Below, piece after piece: positions 8,899-17,161 of a DNA stretch of 64,000 bases (position 1 is the first letter of the stretch; the number at the start of each line of letters is the position of its first letter). Both the position numbers and the translations under genes were made by a program. A model generated the notes under the pieces. The model saw only the letters and a program-made list of their open reading frames with translations, was not told the DNA's origin and did no database searches. Source of the DNA: DASUAS01 sp963756895 (GTDB lineage Bacteria > Actinomycetota > Acidimicrobiia > IMCC26256 > DASPTH01); assembly GCA_963756895.1 (NCBI GenBank), contig CAVWPI010000007.1, positions 620,001 to 684,000 of the forward strand, given 5' to 3'.

Positions 8899-9817
8899 GT
8901 CGCTCCCGGTCGAGCAGCCGCCCGACTGCGCCCTCCAGCGAGATGCGCGCGTGCGCGCCCGTCGGGCCCGAGTTCAGGAGGCGGACGGCGGTGACGGCGC
9001 CCAGCAGGCCCGCGACCGGATCGGCGACGGACGTGCGGGCGAGTCGGGGCGGATCATGGCGCGCCGCCCAACCTCCGTGCGCCTCGGCGGCCGGGCCGTA
9101 CCCGGGACGGTCGGTGGCGACGAATGCGGCGATCCGCAGCACCGCCGTGGAGGCGGGCGCGACGATGCCGGCGTTGGCGAGCACCCGCGGTGGATGCCCC
9201 TCGACGAGGAGGTCGGCACGCGCGACCAGCGCGGCAACGCGGTCGCGGTCGGCGGGCGCGCCGAGGTCGAGCGCAACCACCTCCTGACCGGCGGCCAGGT
9301 CGTCGCGCAGCGGAAACGGATCGGGTCGGAACGGATGCTCGACCTTCACGACGTGTGCGCCCGAGGCCGCGAGCATCCGGCCCACCAGCGGCGTCGCCCA
9401 CGCGGTACCGAACAGCACCACCCACGCGCCCGAGATCGACTCGTCGCGGAGGTCGGGCACGGGGTCGGGCGCGGCCGGTCGCGCGCGCACTGCCGCGGCG
9501 GGGAGCATCCACGCGGCCGCCTCCGCGTCGATGGTGTCGGTGGCGAGCCCGTCGAGCGCGGGCCACGACGCTCCGAGCGCCGTGACCATGTCGACGAACG
9601 ACGCCCACGCGGTGGGTGGACCGGGGTGCACCCATCCGTCGGCGGTGCGCAGCAGCGGGGCGTCGACCGGCCACGGCACGCCGCGACGCGCGCGGACCGC
9701 AAGGTCGGCACCGGGCCGGGCCTCGACCGGGAGGGGTACGCCCAGTCGAGCAGCGAGGTCGTCGAGCTCCCGCCGCGCGAGCGCGACGCCGACCCGGGTC
9801 GCGCAGTGCAGGCTCAT
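8888..9817 (-). CDS. CaiB/BaiF-type (family III) CoA-transferase-like protein, unusual order of segments
   Basis: An intact 309-residue protein, short for family III CoA-transferases (about 400). The nucleotide-fold core GTAWATPLVGRMLAASGAHV and KVEHPFRPD, normally at the N-terminus, begins only near residue 135. The likely catalytic Asp lies in SVADPVAGLLGA near residue 265. The first 130 residues contain LRTADGWVHPGPPTAWASF, which resembles a segment normally found after the catalytic Asp. The protein may therefore be permuted, or the remnant of a double CoA-transferase. Family members move CoA between carboxylic acids. It starts 8 bases after the preceding crotonase stop and overlaps the next crotonase gene. 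Confidence 0.78.
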   Translation of the reverse strand: MSLHCATRVGVALARRELDDLAARLGVPLPVEARPGADLAVRARRGVPWPVDAPLLRTADGWVHPGPPTAWASFVDMVTALGASWPALDGLATDTIDAEAAAWMLPAAAVRARPAAPDPVPDLRDESISGAWVVLFGTAWATPLVGRMLAASGAHVVKVEHPFRPDPFPLRDDLAAGQEVVALDLGAPADRDRVAALVARADLLVEGHPPRVLANAGIVAPASTAVLRIAAFVATDRPGYGPAAEAHGGWAARHDPPRLARTSVADPVAGLLGAVTAVRLLNSGPTGAHARISLEGAVGRLLDRERRGG

Positions 9818-9824
9818 CGTGGCG

Positions 9825-10530
9825 TCATCGGCCGGTGAAGCGCGGCGGCCGCTTCTCGAAGAACGCGGCGATGCCTTCGGCGCGATCGTCGGTCGTGGAG
9901 ATGAGGAGGTTGAGGTCGGACTCGAGCCGCAACGCGTCGGCGAGGGTCAGATCGCGTCCCCGCTGCACCGCGTCCCGCGCCGCCGCCTGTGCACGCGGCG
10001 CGCCCGCGCGACAGCTGGTCGGCGAGCGCCTCGGCTCGGGCACCGGGGTCGGCGTCGAGCACCGCCAGCCCGCAGCGCACGAGGGCGCCGGCGTCGACGG
10101 GGTCGCCGACCACGAGAAGCTGCAACGCGAGCGCCACGCCACCGGCGCGGGTCAGCCGCTGCGTTCCACCCCAGCACGGCAGCTGGCCGTCGCCGACCTC
10201 GGGGAACGCCAGCGTCGCCGCCGGCCCGACGATGCGGAGGTCGGCCGCGAGCAGGAGCTCCGCGCCCGCGCCGACCGCGGGGCCGTTCCACACCGCGACG
10301 GTGGGGGCCGGGAACGACGCCAGCATCGCCGCGGGATCGCGCAAGCCGGCGGGCGTGGGCACGCGGCGCTCGCGCGCGCCGACACCGTCGAGCGCGCGCA
10401 CGAGCAGCGCGCGCGGCGGATCGACGGTGAGGTCGTCGAGCTCCGCGAGCAGGCGACCGCACGCCGTCCCCGACGGGTCGGCCAGCGGCCCGGGCGACAG
10501 CTCGACGATGGCGACGCCGCTGATGTGCGT
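9825..10530 (-). CDS. Second crotonase-family protein, one frameshift, start unclear
   Basis: Crotonase fold with VWNGPAVGAGAELLLAADL (oxyanion hole and helix) and FPEVGDGQLPCWGGTQRL, where the Glu matches a catalytic position. A frame change near 10000 is needed to reach the conserved C-terminus, which includes AAFFEKRPPRFTG, the typical end of enoyl-CoA hydratases. No ATG, GTG or TTG is present between the stop of the aldo/keto reductase and the start of homology. Either an unusual start near 10526, downstream of GGAG, is used, or an undetected sequence error hides the true one. It lies between the reductase and the CoA-transferase in one operon. Confidence 0.78.
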
Positions 10531-10537
10531 CTCCGGC

Positions 10538-11473
10538 TCAGCTGTCGACGCGCGCGAGCGCGTCGACCTCCGCCCGCTCGGCGTCGGTGAGCGCCCACGC
10601 GGTGGTGGCGGCGGCATTGGCGCGCACCTGCTCGGGCGTCGTGGCGCCGGCGATCACGCTGCCGACCGCGGGCGTGCCCGCCAACCACGAGAGCGCGAGC
10701 TCGACGAGGGTGTGGCCGTGCGCCTCGGCGTACTCCGCCAGCCGTTCGACGACGTCGAACTTCTCCTCGCTCGCGAACTGGCTGGCCATCGGCCCCCACG
10801 CCGCGAGCCGCGAGCCCTCGGGGTGCTCCTCGCCCCGGCGGTACTTGCCGGTGAGCATGCCGCTCGCGAGGGGGAAATAGGGCATGAGCAGGACGTCGAG
10901 GCGCTCGCACACCGGCAGGACGTCGTCCTCGACCGAGCGGTTGAGCAGGCTGAAGTCGTTCTGCGCGTTCACGAAGCGCGGCACGCCGAGGTCCTTGGCG
11001 GCCTGCTCGGCTTCCTCGAGCTGCGCGCCGCTGAAGTTGGAGCACCCGACCTCGAGCACCTTGCCCGCGGCGACCAGCTTGGCGAACGCCGAGAGCGTCT
11101 CCGCGATCGGCGTCTCGGGGTCGGGCTGGTGCAGGAGGTACAGGTCGATGCGGTCGGTGCCGAGGCGGGCGAGGCTCTCGTCGCAGTGACGGGTGATGTA
11201 GGGCTCGCTGCCGCCGTGCTCACCTTCGGGCGCCTGCATGCCCACCTTGGTGGTGATCACGGCTTCGGCCCGGCGGCTGCCGAGCGCGCGCCCGAGGAAC
11301 TCCTCGGAGCGACCCTTGCCGTAGATGTCGGCGGTGTCGAAGTGGTTCACGCCTGCGTCGAGCGCGGCGTCGACGACGAGCTTCGACGCGTCGTCGTCGA
11401 TCCGCATGCCGAAGTTGTTGCAACCGAGGCCCGCGACCGATACCTCGAGGCTGCCCACCCTGCGCGTCTCCAT
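10538..11473 (-). CDS. Aldo/keto reductase
   Basis: An intact 311-residue TIM-barrel aldo/keto reductase. The catalytic tetrad is visible: Asp in HFDTADIYGKG with Tyr four residues later, Lys in VITTKVG and His in LYLLHQPD. The NADPH-binding end SVIAGATTPEQVRANAAA is present. It reduces aldehydes or ketones with NADPH. A strong ribosome site (GAGGAGG) precedes the ATG. It is the first gene of the minus-strand run 11473 to about 7609 and is divergent from the MDMPI-like gene. Substrate unknown. Confidence 0.93.
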   Translation of the reverse strand: METRRVGSLEVSVAGLGCNNFGMRIDDDASKLVVDAALDAGVNHFDTADIYGKGRSEEFLGRALGSRRAEAVITTKVGMQAPEGEHGGSEPYITRHCDESLARLGTDRIDLYLLHQPDPETPIAETLSAFAKLVAAGKVLEVGCSNFSGAQLEEAEQAAKDLGVPRFVNAQNDFSLLNRSVEDDVLPVCERLDVLLMPYFPLASGMLTGKYRRGEEHPEGSRLAAWGPMASQFASEEKFDVVERLAEYAEAHGHTLVELALSWLAGTPAVGSVIAGATTPEQVRANAAATTAWALTDAERAEVDALARVDS

Positions 11474-11587
11474 CGCTGGCCTCCTCGTGGCGCTGCGGAT
11501 TCCGTGGTGCGTGCTGGAGAGCCCACGCTACTGCCGCCGGTCGTCGGTAGCCTCGGGCGCAGCGGGACGAGCGGAGGGAGAGTCGTC

Positions 11588-12262
11588 GTGGACGAGATCG
11601 GCGAGGCGTACCGCGGCGTGCGGTTGCGGGTCACCGGGCTCGTGGCCGGTGCCGACGACGAGGCATTCGGGACCATCGCGCCGGCCACACCCGAATGGAC
11701 GGTGCACGACCTGCTCGCACACCTCGTGGGCGTCACCACCGACATCGTGTCCGGGAACCTCGACGGGGTCGGGACCGACGCGTGGGCCAATGCCCAGGTC
11801 GACGCCCGGCGCGGCCGCAGGGTCGACGACCTCTTGACCGAGTGGGGCGAGCACGGGCCCGTCGTCGAGGAGATGGCCGGGCAGTTCGGGCGCGCCGGCG
11901 GACAGCTCGTGTCGGATGCGGTCATGCACGAACACGACGTCCGCGGCGCGCTCCGCGCTCCCGGCGCGCGCGACTCCGACGCCGTGAGACTCAGTGTCGG
12001 GTTCGTCGGCCTCTCACTCGGTGAGCAGCTCGACCGCGCCGACTGCGGCGCGCTCGTCGTGCACGACGACGACACCATCGTGACCTTCGGTTCGGGCGAG
12101 CCGGTGGCGTCGTTGCGCACCGACGACTTCGAGTTCGTTCGTGCACTCACCGGACGCCGCAGCCTCGAGCAGATCGCCGCGTTCGAGTGGGACGGCGCGT
12201 TCACCCCCGAGCACCTCGTGCTCGAGCGGTTCGTCGCCCGCCCCGATCCGCTCGAGGAGTAG
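11588..12262 (+). CDS. TIGR03083-like (DinB/maleylpyruvate isomerase N-terminal) family protein
   Basis: A 224-residue protein starting at the GTG after GGAGGGAGAG. The pattern WTVHDLLAHLVG followed by a conserved His-rich segment (DAVMHEHDVRGALR) matches the four-helix DinB-like fold of the mycothiol-dependent maleylpyruvate isomerase N-terminal family. Two of the presumed metal ligands are in these motifs. Many actinobacterial members of this group are uncharacterised; some use mycothiol. Its stop lies 19 bases before the MFS gene, on the same strand. Confidence 0.8.
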   Translation: MDEIGEAYRGVRLRVTGLVAGADDEAFGTIAPATPEWTVHDLLAHLVGVTTDIVSGNLDGVGTDAWANAQVDARRGRRVDDLLTEWGEHGPVVEEMAGQFGRAGGQLVSDAVMHEHDVRGALRAPGARDSDAVRLSVGFVGLSLGEQLDRADCGALVVHDDDTIVTFGSGEPVASLRTDDFEFVRALTGRRSLEQIAAFEWDGAFTPEHLVLERFVARPDPLEE

Positions 12263-12281
12263 CCGGGTACCGTCGGCCACG

Positions 12282-13589
12282 GTGAATCTCTCGAGCGCGT
12301 TCGCGCCGTTCCGGCACCGGCGCTTCGCGCTCCTCTGGGCCGGCGCGTTCGTGTCGAACATCGGGACCTGGATGGAGACCATCGGGGTCGGCATCCTGGT
12401 GACCACCGCGACCGGCAAGGCCGGCTGGACGGGACTCGTCGCGGCCGCGGGCTTCCTGCCGACTGCGCTGCTCGCACCGCTCGGCGGCGCGCTCGCCGAC
12501 CGGGTGCCGCGCCGCACGCTGCTGCTCACCACGAACGCGTTCCAGATCGTGTTCGCGGCGCTGCTCACGTTCGTGGCCAGCCTCGGGGATCCGAGCCCCG
12601 GCCTGGTGACGCTGATCGTGTTCGGCGCCGGGTGCGCGAACGCGGTCGGCTTCCCCGCGTTCCAGGCCATGCTCCCCGACCTCGTGCCGCGGGAAGACGT
12701 TCCCGGTGCGGTCGCGCTGTCGTCGGCGCAGTGGAACCTCGGCCGGGTGATCGGCCCGGCGCTCGCCGGGGTCGTCATCGGGCTCGGTGGCTACGAGCTC
12801 GCGTTCTTCCTCAACGCCGTGAGCTTCTTCGCCGTGTTCGCGGTGGTGGCGTCGTTCCGGTTGCCACCACCAGTGGTTGCGTCGGGTCTTTCCATCCTCG
12901 GCTCGATCCGCGAAGGGGCCCGCTTCGTGCGCGGTGACGCCGCCCTGCGGTTCGTCGTGGTCTGCATGGCCCTCAACTCGCTGCTGGCGGCGCCGTTCAT
13001 CGCCCTCATCCCCGCGGTCGCGCTCGACGTGTTCCACGAGGAGAAGCTGGGCACCGCGGTGCTCGTCACCGCGCAGGGCGTCGGCGCGGTGTGCATGGGC
13101 CTCGCGCTGGCGACGTTGTTCGCGCGCTTCGGGACCCGCCGGATCCTGCTCGGCGTGCTGTTCACGCTGCCGGCCGCGCTCGTGCTCTACGCGCTCGCAC
13201 CGACGCTGCCGTTGGCGGTCGTCGCGATCTTCTTCGTCGGTGGCCTCTACCTCGGTTCGTTGTCGAGCTTCACGACCGTCGCGCAGCTCCGTGCTCCCAC
13301 GGAGCTGCGGGGCCGCGTCGTGAGCGTGCTCATGATGTTGATCGGTGCGCTGTATCCGATCGGCAGCATCGTGCAGGGTGCCATCGCCGACGAGATCGGC
13401 CTGCGCGCCACGACGACCGGTGCGGCCGTGCTGCTGGGCGCGCTGTTGCTCGTGTGGCGCGTGCTCCGGCCCCGCGCCGCCGACGCCATCGGCGACACGA
13501 TCACCGCCGCGGCCGCCACCGGCGGTGCGGATGCGGTCATCACTCCGGTGGTCGAGCCGCCTCCCGCGCGAAGCTTGGACGGTGGCTGA
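12282..13589 (+). CDS. MFS transporter, EntS/MFS_3-like exporter
   Basis: A 435-residue, 12-helix major facilitator starting at GTG 12282, 8 bases after a TACCGT -10-like box. The start FRHRRFALLWAGAFVSNIGTW is typical of the EntS-like exporter group. The loop between helices 2 and 3 (GGALADRVPRRTLLL) carries the MFS motif A, and the second half has LFARFGTRRILLGVL. It probably exports small molecules by proton antiport. The stop overlaps the start of the next membrane protein by 8 bases. Substrate cannot be deduced. Confidence 0.9.
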   Translation: MNLSSAFAPFRHRRFALLWAGAFVSNIGTWMETIGVGILVTTATGKAGWTGLVAAAGFLPTALLAPLGGALADRVPRRTLLLTTNAFQIVFAALLTFVASLGDPSPGLVTLIVFGAGCANAVGFPAFQAMLPDLVPREDVPGAVALSSAQWNLGRVIGPALAGVVIGLGGYELAFFLNAVSFFAVFAVVASFRLPPPVVASGLSILGSIREGARFVRGDAALRFVVVCMALNSLLAAPFIALIPAVALDVFHEEKLGTAVLVTAQGVGAVCMGLALATLFARFGTRRILLGVLFTLPAALVLYALAPTLPLAVVAIFFVGGLYLGSLSSFTTVAQLRAPTELRGRVVSVLMMLIGALYPIGSIVQGAIADEIGLRATTTGAAVLLGALLLVWRVLRPRAADAIGDTITAAAATGGADAVITPVVEPPPARSLDGG

Positions 13590-14358
13590 GCAGGCGACCC
13601 GTCGCGCGCGCCGGCTCTCGCTGGAGCTGAAGTACGCCGCCATCGCGGTGACGATCGTCCTGCTGTTCGTGATCCTGCACGCGACCGGCGCGTTCAGCGG
13701 CGTGAACGACACCGTCACCGACGGGGTGAACCGTCTCGCAGGACTCGGGCTCGTCGGCATCTTCCTGATCGCGCTGGTGGCGAACCTGTCGATCCTGGTG
13801 CAGATCCCCTACACGTTGCCGCTGCTGTCGGCCGCGCTCGGCGGGGCCAGCCTGCAGAACGTGATGGGCCTCGGCTTGGCGTCGGGTCTCGGTGCGGGCA
13901 TCGGTGCGGTGGCGTCGTACAAGGTCGCCGACGCGTTGGTGGCGAAGACGCCGCACCTCCCCGCCGGCAAGACGTTCCGCTGGATCGCCCGCAACGTCGA
14001 CGACCGCCCGCGCGCCACGTCGTTCGGGATCTTCCTCTTCGGCCTCTCGCCGCTGCCCGACGGCGCGGTCGTGGTGCCGCTGGCCGTCGTGCACTACGGC
14101 ATGCGCCGGCTGGCGGTCCCGCTGTTCCTGGGCAAGTTCTTCCACAACGTTCTGCTGGGACTCCTCTTCTACGCCTTCGCCTCGTGGTCGTCGGACCACG
14201 TGTCCGAGAAGGCGAGCACCGAGCTCGCGATCCTGGTCGCGGTGCTGTTCATGGTGCTGGTCGGCTACCACGCAGAGAAGGCCCGGACCGCGGCTCGGAC
14301 CGAGATGCGCGAGGCCGGGGCGGCGCACCCGGAGGCCGGGTCCGAGCCCGCGGTCTGA
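13582..14358 (+). CDS. VTT/DedA-like integral membrane protein
   Basis: A 258-residue protein from GTG 13582, translationally coupled to the MFS gene by an 8-base overlap. It has four to five hydrophobic segments and the arrangement VQIPYTLPLLSAALGG, then GLASGLGAGIGAVASYKVAD, followed by SFGIFLFGLSPLPDGAVVVPL. This resembles the VTT/SNARE-associated (DedA-like) membrane fold, including a re-entrant loop with Pro and Gly. The C-terminal tail is charged and cytoplasmic. Bacterial relatives act in lipid flipping or membrane homeostasis. The assignment is by pattern only. Confidence 0.65.
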   Translation: MAEQATRRARRLSLELKYAAIAVTIVLLFVILHATGAFSGVNDTVTDGVNRLAGLGLVGIFLIALVANLSILVQIPYTLPLLSAALGGASLQNVMGLGLASGLGAGIGAVASYKVADALVAKTPHLPAGKTFRWIARNVDDRPRATSFGIFLFGLSPLPDGAVVVPLAVVHYGMRRLAVPLFLGKFFHNVLLGLLFYAFASWSSDHVSEKASTELAILVAVLFMVLVGYHAEKARTAARTEMREAGAAHPEAGSEPAV

Positions 14359-14407
14359 GCCCTGCGCGCAGGTCGCCGCGGGCGTCGGGACGATCGGTGT
14401 GATCGCG

Positions 14408-14427
14408 GGAGCAACTGCTCCTAGAAT
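14408..14427 (+). promoter_or_regulatory. Palindrome (possible operator) abutting a -10 box of the merR-like/menG/menF unit
   Basis: GGAGCAACTGCTCC (14408-14421) is a perfect palindrome of two 6-base arms around AC. It directly abuts TAGAAT (14422-14427), a good -10 hexamer that ends 8 bases before the regulator's ATG, so the mRNA is probably leaderless. A factor bound here would occlude the promoter. A related palindrome precedes menB at 22228. Confidence 0.55.
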
Positions 14428-14435
14428 CTCCACTC

Positions 14436-15251
14436 ATGGGAACCGCGGGCCCCGCGCCCACCCGCACAACCAACGCCGGCACCAGCCCCGACGCCAACGG
14501 CGAGATCCGGGTCGAGGAGCTCGCTCGGCGCGCCGAGGTCTCGGTCGACACCATCCGCTTCTACCAGAAGCGCCAGCTCCTGCCGCCGCCCCGCCGGGCC
14601 GGGCGCATCGCCTGGTACGGCGCTGACCACGTCGAGCGCCTGCAGCGGATCAAGGACCTCCAGCGCCAGGGATTCTCGCTCGCGGTCATCCGCCGGCTGC
14701 TCGTCGGTGAGCTCGACGCCGCCGACGTCCCGCTGGCGGCCGCGGTCGCGGGCGCGCAGACCGGTGACGCGGAGCTGCTCACCCTCGACGAGCTCGCCGT
14801 GCGCGTCGGTGTGCCCGCGCCGTTGCTCGACGCGGTGGCGCGGGAGGGGCTGATCCTGCCCCAGCAGCGCGGCGGCGTGTCCGGCTACACCGCGGCCGAC
14901 GCCGACGTGCTGCGCGCCGGACTCCGTCTGCTCGAGGCCGGCTTCCCGTTGCCCGACCTCCTCGCGCTGGCGCGACAACACCACGACGCGACCCGCGCCA
15001 TCGCGGCCGACGCGGTCGAGATGTTCGACGCGCATGTGCGGCGACCGATCCAGGCCAGTGATCTCGACGACGACGTGAAGGCCGAGCGCCTGGTCGAGGC
15101 GTTCCGCACGCTGCTGCCCACCGTCACCACGTTGGTGGCCAACCACTTCCGCTCCGTGCTCCTCGAAGTCGCGCAGGAGCACCTCGAAGCGGTCGGCGAT
15201 CCGCGCGAGCTCGCGGCCGCCCGCGGCGAACCCGGGTGGGGCAACCCATGA
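14436..15251 (+). CDS. MerR-family regulator with two tandem MerR-like helix-turn-helix domains
   Basis: A 271-residue protein. The first winged HTH is at about 24-90 (IRVEELARRAEVSVDTIRFY, then IAWYGADHVERLQRIKDLQ). A second MerR-like HTH appears at about 113-180 (LLTLDELAVRVGVPAPLLDA, SGYTAADADVLRAGLRLLE, FPLPDLLALAR). The rest is helical and could be the dimer or effector region; no cysteine-rich metal site is seen. It overlaps menG by ATGA, so the regulator is translated together with menaquinone genes. It probably controls its own promoter through the palindrome at 14408 and perhaps menB. Effector unknown. The MerR call is firm; the double-HTH reading rests on motif spacing. Confidence 0.85.
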   Translation: MGTAGPAPTRTTNAGTSPDANGEIRVEELARRAEVSVDTIRFYQKRQLLPPPRRAGRIAWYGADHVERLQRIKDLQRQGFSLAVIRRLLVGELDAADVPLAAAVAGAQTGDAELLTLDELAVRVGVPAPLLDAVAREGLILPQQRGGVSGYTAADADVLRAGLRLLEAGFPLPDLLALARQHHDATRAIAADAVEMFDAHVRRPIQASDLDDDVKAERLVEAFRTLLPTVTTLVANHFRSVLLEVAQEHLEAVGDPRELAAARGEPGWGNP

Positions 15252-15951
15252 CCGTCCTGGGGCACGGCGGCTCGTTGCCGCAGGGCGACGCCAAGCACGA
15301 CGCGGTCGAGGGCATGTTCGACCGGTTGGCGCCGCGCTACGACCGCATGAACCGCATCATCTCGCTCGGCCTCGACAAGGGATGGCGTCGCCGCACGGTC
15401 GACGCCCTCGCGGCGCCGTCGAGCGGGATCGTGCTCGATCTCGCGTGCGGCACCGGTGACCTGTGTCGCGATCTCGCCGCGCGCGGTACGCGCCCGTCGG
15501 CATCGACTTCTCCGCCGGCATGCTCGCGGCCGCAGGAGTCGACGTGCCGCTGGTGCGGGGCGACGGCGCCGCGCTGCCCGTGGCGACGGCGAGCACCGAC
15601 GGCGTCACCTGCGGCTTCGCGCTGCGCAACTTCGTCGAGCTCGACGCGGTGTTCGCCGAGTGTGCGCGCGTGCTGCGCCCGGGTGGTCGCTTCGCGGCGC
15701 TCGACGCCACCGTGCCCACCAACCCGCTGCTGCGCGCCGGCAACGCGGTGTGGTTCCGCGGCGCGGTTCCGCTCCTCGGGCGCGTCGTCGCCCACGACGC
15801 CGAGGCGTACAGCTACCTGCCCAAGAGCACGGCCTACCTCCCCAGCGCGCAGGCGCTCGAGGATCGGCTCGGACGGGCCGGCTTCCGCGACGTGCGCCAC
15901 ACCACACTCACCGGCGGTTCGGTGCTCCTGCTCACGGGAACGCGCGCGTGA
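15248..15951 (+). CDS. menG: Demethylmenaquinone methyltransferase, one frameshift
   Basis: A UbiE/MenG-family SAM-dependent C-methyltransferase of about 234 residues, catalysing the last menaquinone step. Visible landmarks are FDRLAPRYDRMNRIISLG near the N-terminus, motif I VLDLACGTGDLC, then GFALRNFVELDAVFAECARV and LRPGGRF. A frame change near 15487 (a missing base in CGCGCGGTACG) joins the two halves. The ATG overlaps the regulator stop (ATGA) and its own stop overlaps the menF start (GTGA), so three genes are coupled. Context with menF, menD, menC, menA and menB makes the menaquinone role secure. Confidence 0.92.
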
Positions 15952-17123
15952 CCACCACACCGGTGCCCGCCCGCCTCCGCGCGGTGACGCGCGAGATCGA
16001 ACCCGGCGACGACGCGCTCGGCGGGTTCGACCCGCAGGGGTTCGCGTGGTTGCACCACGGCACCCGGCTCGTGACGTCCGGGGTCGCGGCCCGAGTCGCG
16101 CCCACCGACGCGCTCACGCTGCTCACGGCGGCTGACGCCGACGATCCCGTCGGCCTCCCCGGCACGGGCGCGGTTGCGGTCGGCGCCCTGCCGTTCGACC
16201 CCGACGCGGCCGGCGAGCTCGTCGTTCCGGCGCGGGTCCACGGCGTACACGACGGGCGTGCGTGGGTCACCGAGATCGGGCCCGGCGAGCCGGCGTCGTC
16301 GGTCGCCGTGGTGCCGCCGACGCGCTTCCACGTCGCGGCACCCCGCTCGCGCGACGACTGGCGCGTCGCGGTCGAGCGCGCGCTCGCTGCCATCCGCGCA
16401 GGCGACCTGGAGAAGGTCGTGCTCGCGCGCGAGGTGCTGATCGAGGCAGACGCCGAATTCGACGCTCACGAGGTCGTGCGCGGGCTGGTCGCCAGCCAGC
16501 CGGGATCGTTCGTGTACGCGAGTCGAGGGTTCGTGGGCGCCAGCCCCGAGCTCCTGGTGCGGCGCTTCGGCGAGGTCGTCGAGTCCCGTCCCGTCGCCGG
16601 TACGACCGTCGCCGACAGCGACGCCGCGTTGCTGGCGCTCGCGGCGTCGGTGAAGGACACGCGTGAGCACCGCTTCGTCGTCGACGGCATCGTCGACGTG
16701 CTCGGTCCGCGCTGCGACCAACTGCACGCCGATGCGATCCCGGAGGTGGCGGTGTTCGGCCCGGTGGCACACCTGGCCACGCCGATCCGGGGTCGGCTCG
16801 CGGCGCCCGCACCGAGCGCGCTCGACCTGGCGCGATGGTTGCACCCCACGCCTGCGGTCGGTGGCACCCCCCGTCGGGCCGCGCTCGACGCCATCCGCGC
16901 GCTCGAGGGCTTCGACCGGGGCCGCTACGCGGGTCCGGTCGGCTGGGTCGACGCCCGCGGCGACGGGGAGTGGGCCATCGCGCTGCGCGGGGCCGAGCTC
17001 GACGGGTCACGCGCCCGCCTGGTGGCCGGGGCGGGCATCGTCGCCGGCTCCGACCCCGACGCGGAGTGGGCCGAGACCCAGGCCAAGCTCGAGCCGATGC
17101 TCCGCGCCCTCGTCCGCCCCTGA
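15948..17123 (+). CDS. menF: Isochorismate synthase
   Basis: A 391-residue chorismate-binding enzyme converting chorismate to isochorismate, the first committed menaquinone step. The family core is visible: LEKVVLAREVLIEADAEFD, then FVYASRGFVGASPELLVRR, ESRPVAGTT and, near the C-terminus, HPTPAVGGTPRRAAL with YAGPVGWVDARGDGEWAIAL. These contain the Mg- and chorismate-binding acidic residues and the HPTPAVGG signature typical of isochorismate rather than anthranilate synthases. GTG start overlaps menG stop. It converges on menD with a hairpin between the two stops. Confidence 0.93.
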   Translation: MTTTPVPARLRAVTREIEPGDDALGGFDPQGFAWLHHGTRLVTSGVAARVAPTDALTLLTAADADDPVGLPGTGAVAVGALPFDPDAAGELVVPARVHGVHDGRAWVTEIGPGEPASSVAVVPPTRFHVAAPRSRDDWRVAVERALAAIRAGDLEKVVLAREVLIEADAEFDAHEVVRGLVASQPGSFVYASRGFVGASPELLVRRFGEVVESRPVAGTTVADSDAALLALAASVKDTREHRFVVDGIVDVLGPRCDQLHADAIPEVAVFGPVAHLATPIRGRLAAPAPSALDLARWLHPTPAVGGTPRRAALDAIRALEGFDRGRYAGPVGWVDARGDGEWAIALRGAELDGSRARLVAGAGIVAGSDPDAEWAETQAKLEPMLRALVRP

Positions 17124-17142
17124 CGATTCATTCGGCGCGTGG

Positions 17143-17159
17143 CGTCCGCAGTGCGGACG
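17143..17159. terminator. Bidirectional hairpin between convergent menF and menD
   Basis: CGTCCGC and GCGGACG form a perfect 7-bp stem with an AGT loop, located between the two stop codons (17123 and 17162). No U-tract follows on either strand. Position suggests it ends transcription or limits read-through both ways. Confidence 0.55.
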
Positions 17160-17161
17160 TC

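Noticed and set aside
3846..8994. Very long plus-strand open frames (717 and 1331 codons) across 3846-8994
   Set aside because: They are antisense to intact ubiB-like, acyl-CoA ligase, reductase and crotonase genes, are full of low-complexity Arg/His/Ser, and result from high GC with few stop codons.
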